Shown here: one piece after another, positions 34,296 through 41,105 of the stretch
Position numbering within the stretch: the stretch's first letter is position 1
Layout: each line of letters opens with the position of its first letter
Assembly: GCF_014206875.1 (NCBI RefSeq)
Contig: NZ_JACIJO010000003.1
Coordinates: 412,066-476,065 of the forward strand
DNA from: Algoriphagus iocasae
GTDB taxonomy: Bacteria; Bacteroidota; Bacteroidia; Cytophagales; Cyclobacteriaceae
Direction of reading: 5' to 3'
DNA: 64,000 nt
Notes under the pieces: generated by a model
What the model was told of the DNA's origin: nothing
Databases searched by the model: none
The model's input: the letters and a program-made list of their open reading frames with translations, nothing else
Program-made: the position numbers and the translations under genes

Positions 34296-34472
34296 TTACT
34301 TCTCTTTTCTGATTCCTTTGAAAGGTTTTGAGCTAGATGTTTTTACATCCATAAATTGCCCGGTTTCCGAATTTCTCTTTGTCCAAAGACCAGTCTTTGG
34401 ATTTTGTACTTGTGATCGTTTTTTGACAGCTCCTATTCGAGCATTGTCACCTGTTGGTTTGTTTGTGGCCAT
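34296..34472 (-). CDS. 58-aa basic protein heading the CBASS operon
   Basis: A short Lys/Thr/Ser-rich protein beginning MATNKPTGDNARIG and containing 'NPKTGLWTKR' and 'PFKGIRKEK'. Its stop is 4 bases before the cap5 start, so it is the first gene of the operon. I recall similar small basic proteins near CBASS and nuclease genes but cannot name a family or function. A longer start at 34532 would place the N-terminus inside the hairpin at 34520-34548 and is less likely. It might be a DNA- or RNA-binding accessory. Confidence 0.6.
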   Translation of the reverse strand: MATNKPTGDNARIGAVKKRSQVQNPKTGLWTKRNSETGQFMDVKTSSSKPFKGIRKEK

Positions 34473-34519
34473 CGTTTTTAGTAGTTTGAACGTGATAAAA
34501 TTGTATGCTACTGGCGGAG

Positions 34520-34548
34520 AAAAAATTGCCATGGCATAGCAATTTTTT
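34520..34548. promoter_or_regulatory. Perfect 10-bp hairpin in the CBASS leader / divergent promoter region
   Basis: Arms 34520-34529 and 34539-34548 (aaaaaattgc and gcaatttttt) with a 9-base loop. On both strands it looks like an intrinsic terminator with A and T tracts. It lies between the divergent CBASS and sigma-like genes, 48 bases upstream of the 58-aa gene. It may be an attenuator of the CBASS transcript, an insulator between promoters or a protein-binding site. Confidence 0.6.
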
Positions 34549-34582
34549 CTTTTTGATTAGCATTACATTTAAATAGCGCCTA

Positions 34583-35158
34583 TTGGAACGATTTGAAATC
34601 AATTCAGACTATGAAAATGTTGACTGGGAAAAAGTTATTCCAGTGCTCATGGCTTATGCGTATGCCGTTATTGGAGTGAGTAATCAGAGGATGTTAAGGT
34701 CCAGGGAGGAACTTTCTTACGATTTTGCAATTGATGCAATTACGAAGTATTTAATTGAACCAGAGAAATTTGACCCGTCCAGAAATCCCGACCTCATTCG
34801 ATATCTTAAATACAATATTCTGCGACAGTCGATTTTTAACGCTAAAAAGAAAGCTGCAAACGTTAACGAAATTGTCCAAGAAGAAAGGGAGGAAGAATAT
34901 GATTTAGAAAATGTTGACGATTTCTTTGCAGAGGAAATTCAACTCGATGAAGCGATAGATGTCGCTGCGGTTGTGGCGAAAATTGAAGAAGAGATTTCTG
35001 AAGATGAAGACCTATATGGAATCTTCATAGGTCGATATTACGACGAATCAAAAAGAGGCGAAATCTGTAAAGAACTTAATATTTCTGAAGAAGAATATGA
35101 TAATAGAATACGTAGACTGAGGAGATTATCTAAAAAAATTTTAGACTCGGTTATTTAA
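34583..35158 (+). CDS. Sigma-70-family-like protein (ECF-sized)
   Basis: A 191-residue protein with TTG as the only plausible start near the N-terminus. Residues 45-90 ('AIDAITKYL', 'FDPSRNPDLIRYLKYNILRQ') look like sigma region 2, and 145-188 ('YGIFIGRYYDESKRGEICKELN' then 'NRIRRLRRLSKKIL') look like the region 4 HTH. An acidic linker joins them. It is the first gene of a three-gene operon with a small helical protein and an ImmA-like protease, 8 and 0 bases apart. It may direct transcription of the defence genes; this is inference. Confidence 0.7.
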   Translation: MERFEINSDYENVDWEKVIPVLMAYAYAVIGVSNQRMLRSREELSYDFAIDAITKYLIEPEKFDPSRNPDLIRYLKYNILRQSIFNAKKKAANVNEIVQEEREEEYDLENVDDFFAEEIQLDEAIDVAAVVAKIEEEISEDEDLYGIFIGRYYDESKRGEICKELNISEEEYDNRIRRLRRLSKKILDSVI

Positions 35159-35166
35159 AAATTAAT

Positions 35167-35583
35167 ATGGCAACTGGAAATAAATTCAAAGGCTATAAAC
35201 TACTTCTTCATGATTATGCAGAAGCAGTAAGCTCAAATCAAGAAACTGCTACTGATTTTCTAAAGAAGGAAGGTGTAGATCTAAATAAATATGTGGCATC
35301 TGGAATTAAGGCAATTCGTAAGTCTGCGTTTTTGAGAAAAGCACAAGAAAATAAGGAAAGGGATGAGAGTTTGATGGAGAAAGCTCTTGTGTTGCTTAAA
35401 CAAAAAATAGAAGAAAATCTAAGTTTAACCGGGGATATGTTGATTGGCCTGTTTAGGCAAAAGGCACCAAATGTGCAATTTAGAAGTCTCGATAAGTTAG
35501 ACGATGAGGAAATTCGTGAAATTTTGTCAAATGTTGATCTTGCAAAACTCATGGAGGAATTGGAAAAAAGAAATGAAATCTAA
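35167..35583 (+). CDS. Small helical protein between sigma-like and ImmA genes
   Basis: A 138-residue, mostly helical, charged soluble protein with no recognised domain. Helical stretches include 'ESLMEKALVLLKQKIEEN' and 'EIREILSNVDLAKLMEELEK'. It lies between the sigma-like protein and the protease, and its stop overlaps the protease start. By analogy with operons where a protease removes an inhibitor, it could be an anti-sigma factor or repressor cleaved by the ImmA-like enzyme. That is a hypothesis from gene order only. Confidence 0.55.
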   Translation: MATGNKFKGYKLLLHDYAEAVSSNQETATDFLKKEGVDLNKYVASGIKAIRKSAFLRKAQENKERDESLMEKALVLLKQKIEENLSLTGDMLIGLFRQKAPNVQFRSLDKLDDEEIREILSNVDLAKLMEELEKRNEI

Positions 35584-36386
35584 TGGCTATTTCGAGAGGG
35601 GCTTTGGCAGCGAGGAGGTTGTTGGAAGAATGTGGGATTGATGATCCAAATGAAATACCGCTTGAATTAATCGTTTCTGGCAGAGGAGCCACTTTAAGGT
35701 ATGAGCCACTAAAAAATTCTGATGGTAGAATTGTGTTCGGAGAAAGAAGGACCATTATTTCTGTTAATTCAAATCTAGAATTTGAAGGAAGAAAGAGGTT
35801 TACTATTGCTCATGAATTGGGCCATCATGAAATGCACCGGAGTTCTTTGGAAGTACACAACGAGAATGAAAGTACTTTAAGCTGGTTTGATGATAAGGTA
35901 AACCGTTCAAAAAAAGGAATCCAAGAGGCAGAAGCAAACCAGTTTGCCTCAGAACTATTGATGCCATCTGACATTTTTTTTTCGGAGTGCTCTGATTATG
36001 AGTTTAGTCCAGGTTTAATTAGGCACCTTTCGGATAAATTCTCAACAAGCCGGACATCAACGGTTTTTAGATATCTAGAGCTTGGGCCACACCCGATTTG
36101 TGTTTTTTATTGTCACAATAATAAGGTGATGTATTGGAAGAAGTCGGAAGAGTTCAAGAATTTTATTATTGATCGAATTAATCTTTCTCCGCCTGACGAC
36201 TCTGTTGCGGCAGAATATTTTAAGGAAGGAAAGATTTACTCCAAGGCCCAGTCAAAACAACAAATCTGGAAGTCAACTTGGTTTGATATGAAAGAATGGG
36301 AGAATGATAGAAACTATAAATTTTACGAATATAGTATCGTTACGCCCGGTTATAATACAGTCCTTTCAGTTGTCTGGGAGGAGTAG
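35583..36386 (+). CDS. ImmA/IrrE-family metallopeptidase
   Basis: A 267-residue cytoplasmic zinc protease. The motif 'FTIAHELGHHEMH' gives HExxH with His77, Glu78 and His81, and the third ligand is a glutamate in 'EAEANQFASELLMP' near residue 118. Proteins of this family cleave HTH repressors or regulators (ImmA on ICEBs1, IrrE in Deinococcus). The C-terminal 120 residues have no recognised domain and may sense a signal. It is translationally coupled to the helical protein. Confidence 0.9.
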   Translation: MAISRGALAARRLLEECGIDDPNEIPLELIVSGRGATLRYEPLKNSDGRIVFGERRTIISVNSNLEFEGRKRFTIAHELGHHEMHRSSLEVHNENESTLSWFDDKVNRSKKGIQEAEANQFASELLMPSDIFFSECSDYEFSPGLIRHLSDKFSTSRTSTVFRYLELGPHPICVFYCHNNKVMYWKKSEEFKNFIIDRINLSPPDDSVAAEYFKEGKIYSKAQSKQQIWKSTWFDMKEWENDRNYKFYEYSIVTPGYNTVLSVVWEE

Positions 36387-36436
36387 GGTAGTTGATAAGT
36401 TGGCCATTTCGATTGAAATCTTTTTAGTTCTCTTTC

Positions 36437-36455
36437 TATCTCAAAAAATGAGATA
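36437..36455. promoter_or_regulatory. 7-bp inverted repeat upstream of the XRE/restriction operon
   Basis: Arms tatctca (36437-36443) and tgagata (36449-36455) flank a 5-A loop. It lies 43 bases before the XRE gene start and after the ImmA stop, where an autoregulatory operator for a control protein of the restriction operon would be expected. Confidence 0.5.
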
Positions 36456-36497
36456 ATCCATTTATTTTTCTATTTTTAGTTTCAGTCTTTTTCGGGA

Positions 36498-36692
36498 ATG
36501 AACAGAATCAAAGAAGTGCTTGAGGAAAAGGGGATTACCCAAACGTGGCTTGCGGAGCAGTTGGGCAAGAGCTACAACATGGTAAATGGCTATGTCCAAA
36601 ATCGGCACCAACCACGATTGGAAGTGCTTTTTGAAATAGCCAGAATATTGAGAGTGGACCCCAAAGATTTAATCCAATCTAGACACAAATAA
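36498..36692 (+). CDS. Small XRE-family regulator, possible controller of the restriction operon
   Basis: A 64-residue protein consisting only of an HTH domain: 'GITQTWLAEQLGKSYNMVNGYV' covers helices 2 and 3 and 'IARILRVDPKDLI' the last helix. The size is like restriction controller (C) proteins. It lies 10 bases before the OLD nuclease gene and is first in the operon, so it probably regulates it, perhaps through the inverted repeat upstream. Confidence 0.85.
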   Translation: MNRIKEVLEEKGITQTWLAEQLGKSYNMVNGYVQNRHQPRLEVLFEIARILRVDPKDLIQSRHK

Positions 36693-36702
36693 TTTTTAAT
36701 GA

Positions 36703-38496
36703 ATGAAAATAGTCAGCTTAAAAATCGAAAACTTCAGGAGTTACAGAAACCCAACTACCATTACTTTTAATGATTTAACAGTTTTAATAGGTAAGAATGA
36801 TATCGGGAAATCCTCGATTCTAGAAGCCTTAGATATTTTTTTCGACAATAGGAAAATGGAATCTGATGATGTAAATATCATCGCTAGAGGAAATGGTGAG
36901 TCTGCAAAAATTTCAGTTGTTTTTTCTGGAATTCCGGCTGAATTGGATATTGACTCTGGAGGGAAAACGAACTTGCACGAAGAATACCTACTAGATGGTG
37001 ATGGTAATCTCCAAATCAAGAAGGATTTTTCAAGTATTTCTAAGCCAAAAACATATATCCTTTGTAATCACCCTTCTAATGAAAATGCCAACGATCTTTT
37101 TTACCTAACAATCACCCAATTACAAAAACGTGTAAAGGATCTAGGTGTTGAAGGTGATTTTAAGGCCAATACAAAAAATGAAATCCGAAAAGCTATTTGG
37201 AATTCTTTGGGGGACACCATTGAATTATTGCCTGCTGAATTGGAAACAGGGAAGGATGGAGTGAAGGATATTTGGGAAAAACTCACTCCTCATTTACCAT
37301 TGTATGCCTTATTTCAGGCCGATAGAAAGAATGATGAAAAAGACAAAGAGATTCAAGACCCTTTGAAAGTTGCAGCAGAGCAAGCTCTAAAAAAGCATCT
37401 TGTTAAACTTGATGAAATTAAAAAGGAGGTCGAAAAGGAAATTGAGGAAATAGCTAATCTCACCATAGAAAAGCTGAAGGAAATGAATGCTGAGGTTGCA
37501 GAGCAACTAAAACCGCATTTTGCTCCTGAATTGAAATGGGCAGATCTTTTCAAGCCAACACTTACCAGCGATGATATTCCAATGAATAAACGAGGAAGCG
37601 GTGTGCGGCGACTTTTGCTCATTAACTTTTTTAGGGCTGAAGCAGCTAGGAAACGAAAGGAAAAAGGTGTTCCAAATATTATTTACGCTATCGAAGAGCC
37701 TGAAACTTCCCAACATCCAGACTGGCAGATCAAATTAATGGATGCTTTGAAAACGCTTGCCAATGAAGAAGCTGCACAGATTATCACCACTACTCATAGT
37801 CCGGCACTTGCGGGATTGGTTGAAGTCGAGAATATTCGATTTATCTACAAAGAGATGGGCGAAAACATAATTGAAATAGGAACGGAAGAGAACGTCCAAA
37901 AAATTGCAAATACTCTTGGGGTATTGCCCAATATCCCTGACGAACTGGATAAATTAAAGGTAATTATCTGTTTGGAAGGACCTACGGACATCGCCTTTAT
38001 GTTTAACATCTGTGGTCATTTTGGTATTGATCTTAAAAATGACAAAAGGATTCTTACCATATGCATGGGAGGAGGCACTTTGGCATATTGGGTGACGCAC
38101 AACTATTTGAGTAAACTGAATCGACCTGAGATTCACATCTATGATAGTGATGTGAAAAAGTACCAGAAATTCATTGATATGGTCAATAAAAGAGGCAATA
38201 ATAGCTGGGGAGTCCTGACAATGAAACGCGAGATAGAAAACTATGTCCATCCAGATATAATCACTTCTCTATTGCAGCTTGAAAAAGCCTTGCATGATAC
38301 ATCCATATCTGGATGGCAATCTAGCTGGGATGTACTTGATGTGGAAGTGGAATTAGTCAAGCACAAGAGAAATAATATAAAAGGCTCAATCTCAGAGCAT
38401 GGGGCTTCGAGAATGACTATTGACCTATTTAAAGACCTTGACGCCTTCGATGAGGTAAATAAATGGTTTGAAGAGATAAAGAATAGACTAAACTAA
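36703..38496 (+). CDS. OLD-family ATP-dependent endonuclease (AAA ATPase plus Toprim)
   Basis: A 597-residue defence-type nuclease. The N-terminal ABC-like ATPase has Walker A 'GKNDIGKS' at 30-37, a long coiled coil near 225-270, and 'IYAIEEPETSQHPDWQIKLM' (Walker B region) near 330-350, then 'TTTHSPALAG'. The C-terminal Toprim domain has Glu425 in 'ICLEGPTDI' and Asp481/Asp483 in 'YDSDV'. It looks like a single-gene (class 1) OLD protein. It lies between the XRE gene and mod, 3 bases before mod, so it is co-expressed with the type III system. Confidence 0.88.
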   Translation: MKIVSLKIENFRSYRNPTTITFNDLTVLIGKNDIGKSSILEALDIFFDNRKMESDDVNIIARGNGESAKISVVFSGIPAELDIDSGGKTNLHEEYLLDGDGNLQIKKDFSSISKPKTYILCNHPSNENANDLFYLTITQLQKRVKDLGVEGDFKANTKNEIRKAIWNSLGDTIELLPAELETGKDGVKDIWEKLTPHLPLYALFQADRKNDEKDKEIQDPLKVAAEQALKKHLVKLDEIKKEVEKEIEEIANLTIEKLKEMNAEVAEQLKPHFAPELKWADLFKPTLTSDDIPMNKRGSGVRRLLLINFFRAEAARKRKEKGVPNIIYAIEEPETSQHPDWQIKLMDALKTLANEEAAQIITTTHSPALAGLVEVENIRFIYKEMGENIIEIGTEENVQKIANTLGVLPNIPDELDKLKVIICLEGPTDIAFMFNICGHFGIDLKNDKRILTICMGGGTLAYWVTHNYLSKLNRPEIHIYDSDVKKYQKFIDMVNKRGNNSWGVLTMKREIENYVHPDIITSLLQLEKALHDTSISGWQSSWDVLDVEVELVKHKRNNIKGSISEHGASRMTIDLFKDLDAFDEVNKWFEEIKNRLN

Positions 38497-38499
38497 GCA

Positions 38500-40101
38500 A
38501 TGCCTACACTACACTGGATAGGAAAGGAAAAAGTAATCAATCACCACCTAGACGTGCCCTTTAAGGTACTGGAGCATAGCTATGGATTTGATAATGGAAC
38601 ACAGACCAGCACCGAAACACAAAGCGGGAACAAGATAATCCATGGGGACAACCTGGAAGCCCTTAAAGCGCTACTTCCAGAGTATGAAGGTAGGATAGAC
38701 TGTATTTATATAGATCCCCCATATAACACAGGAGAAGAGAGTTGGATTTACAATGATAACGTCAGTCATCCTAAATTAGCTAAATGGATTGGACAGGTAG
38801 TTGGAAAGGAAAGCGAAGACTTAGGAAGGCATGATAAATGGCTATGTATGATATACCCGCGTCTTCAATTGCTTTCAAAATTGCTCAAGGATGCAGGTGT
38901 AATATTTATTTCAATTGATGACAATGAATTATTTAGCTTAAAAATACTACTTGACGAAATATTTGGCCGAAACGCATTTGTCACAAATTTCATCTGGGAG
39001 AAAAGAACAAATCGTGAAAATAGAAAAGTGATATCGTCCCGGCATGAATATATTTTATGCTATTCTAAGAACAACAGTGATCATAGTCAAAGTATTAACC
39101 AACTCTCTATGACACAAGAAGCTTTAGATAGATATAAAAATCCAGATAACGATAAAAACGGACCTTGGAAATCTGATCCCGCAACCGCACAGGCTGGACA
39201 CGCGACAAAAAGTCAATTTTATGAATTGCTAGCACCAAACGGTAAAAAGCATTCGCCTCCTAGTGGTCGCTGTTGGTTGTTTACAGAGGACGTTATGCAA
39301 GAAAAAATAAGCAAAAATGAGATTTGGTTCGGAGAGCATGGGAATAACGTACCACGAGTTAAGACTTATTTAAATGCGAAAGAAAGAGGATTAACCCCTG
39401 AATCAATAATTTTTGCTGAGATAGGTTCGACAAATGAAGGAGCTAAAAAAGAAATAAAATCTATTTTTAATGGAAAGGCTTCTTTTGTAACACCTAAACC
39501 CAAAGATTTAATAAGTCATCTATTAACGATAGGAACATCAAAAAACTCGATTATCCTCGACTCCTTTGCTGGCTCAGGCACCACAGCACATGCAGTGCTT
39601 AATCTCAACAAACAAGATGGAGGTAACCGGAAATTTATCTGCATAGAAATGGAAGACTATGCTGAGACAATTACCGCAGAGCGGGTGAAGCGGGTCATCA
39701 ATGGCTACGGCGAAGACAAAAAGGCGGTGGAAGGCACAAGAGGAAGTTTCGATTTCTATGAATTAGGCGAGTCACTATTTGATGAGAATGGAAATCTTAA
39801 TGAATCTGTAGGGCTGCCAAAAATCCGAAATTATGTGTGGTACACTGAAACGAAAACTCCTTTGAAAGAAGAGAAGCACGAGGACAATGCCCATTTTCTT
39901 GGGAAGCATAACGATACCTCTTACTACTTCTATTACGAATCAGAGGCCATTACTACACTGGATCATAGCTTCCTGGCAAGCGTCAAGACTAAAGCGGAGC
40001 AATATGTGATCTACGCCGATAATTGTTTGCTTACCAAAGAGTTTATGGTAAAGCATCATATCATTTTTAAGAAGATACCTAGAGACATTACCAGATTCTG
40101 A
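38500..40101 (+). CDS. mod: Type III restriction-modification methyltransferase (Mod)
   Basis: A 533-residue DNA adenine or N4-cytosine methyltransferase. The order DPPY first ('IDPPYNTG', residues 71-78) and the AdoMet motif later ('DSFAGSGTTAHA', near 351-362) is the beta class used by type III Mod subunits. The region between would be the target-recognition domain and sets specificity. It is somewhat short for a type III Mod. It is followed by a RhuM gene and then res, so the operon is mod-rhuM-res. Confidence 0.92.
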   Translation: MPTLHWIGKEKVINHHLDVPFKVLEHSYGFDNGTQTSTETQSGNKIIHGDNLEALKALLPEYEGRIDCIYIDPPYNTGEESWIYNDNVSHPKLAKWIGQVVGKESEDLGRHDKWLCMIYPRLQLLSKLLKDAGVIFISIDDNELFSLKILLDEIFGRNAFVTNFIWEKRTNRENRKVISSRHEYILCYSKNNSDHSQSINQLSMTQEALDRYKNPDNDKNGPWKSDPATAQAGHATKSQFYELLAPNGKKHSPPSGRCWLFTEDVMQEKISKNEIWFGEHGNNVPRVKTYLNAKERGLTPESIIFAEIGSTNEGAKKEIKSIFNGKASFVTPKPKDLISHLLTIGTSKNSIILDSFAGSGTTAHAVLNLNKQDGGNRKFICIEMEDYAETITAERVKRVINGYGEDKKAVEGTRGSFDFYELGESLFDENGNLNESVGLPKIRNYVWYTETKTPLKEEKHEDNAHFLGKHNDTSYYFYYESEAITTLDHSFLASVKTKAEQYVIYADNCLLTKEFMVKHHIIFKKIPRDITRF

Positions 40102-40103
40102 CC

Positions 40104-41105
40104 ATGAGTGAACAACAAAATAATTTCCTACTCTATACCGCACCTTCTGGGGAAGTGCGCGTGCAGGTTTACCTTCAGGATGAAAGTGTTTGGTTGACAC
40201 AAAAGGCAATGAGTTTGCTATTTGACACCACAACCCAAAACATTACCATTCACCTCAAAAACATTTTTGAAAGTGGTGAATTGGACGAAATGGCAACTTG
40301 TAAAGAAATTTTACAAGTTCAACAAGAAGGAGAGCGTCAGGTGTCCAGAAAACAGAAGTTCTACAATCTGGATGCAATTATCTCAGTCGGGTACCGCGTC
40401 AATTCATCCAAAGCGACCCAGTTCAGGATTTGGGCAACCCAAACCCTAAAAGAATACATCATCAAAGGGTTTGTGTTGGATGATGAGCGTTTGAAGCAAG
40501 GCACTACCGCTTTTGGCAAAGATTACTTTAAGGAATTACTTCGAAGGGTTCGATCTATCCGTGCCAGCGAAAGGAGGATATACCAGCAGGTGACAGATAT
40601 TTTCGCCGAATGCAGCATCGATTATGATCCTAAGTCGGAGATCACCAAGAATTTTTATGCCATGGTTCAGAACAAATTTCATTTTGCCATCACGGGTAAG
40701 ACGGCTGCTGAAATTATTCATCTTTCAGCTGACGCCAAAAAGGAAAACATGGGCCTGACCACTTGGAAAAACAGCCCGGAGGGTCGAGTATTAAAGTCGG
40801 ATGTGATCATCGCCAAGAATTACCTCCAGGAAAAGGAAATCCAACAATTGGAAAGAACCGTGACCGGATATTTCGACTACATCGAAGGGCTGATCGAGCG
40901 TGAAAATACCTTTACCATGGAAGGCTTGGCAGAAAGCGTCAACAAGTTTTTGACTTTTAATGAATATAGAGTCCTTTCCGGCAAAGGCCGAATTTCTAAA
41001 CTACGGGCAGACAAAAAAGCGGTGAAGGAATATGATGAGTTTAATAAAACTCAAAAATTCATTTCTGACTTTGACAAAGAGGTTAAAAAATTGAAGAAGA
41101 AGTAA
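40104..41105 (+). CDS. RhuM-family protein inside the restriction operon
   Basis: A 333-residue protein with the RhuM signature near the N-terminus: 'VWLTQKAMSLLFDTTTQNIT' then 'LKNIFESGELDE' and 'YNLDAIISVGYRVNS'. RhuM proteins are frequent in restriction and defence operons of Bacteroidetes, with unknown molecular role. The central part is helical and the end is lysine-rich. It starts 2 bases after mod and its stop overlaps the start of res, so it is tightly tied to the system. Confidence 0.85.
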   Translation: MSEQQNNFLLYTAPSGEVRVQVYLQDESVWLTQKAMSLLFDTTTQNITIHLKNIFESGELDEMATCKEILQVQQEGERQVSRKQKFYNLDAIISVGYRVNSSKATQFRIWATQTLKEYIIKGFVLDDERLKQGTTAFGKDYFKELLRRVRSIRASERRIYQQVTDIFAECSIDYDPKSEITKNFYAMVQNKFHFAITGKTAAEIIHLSADAKKENMGLTTWKNSPEGRVLKSDVIIAKNYLQEKEIQQLERTVTGYFDYIEGLIERENTFTMEGLAESVNKFLTFNEYRVLSGKGRISKLRADKKAVKEYDEFNKTQKFISDFDKEVKKLKKK

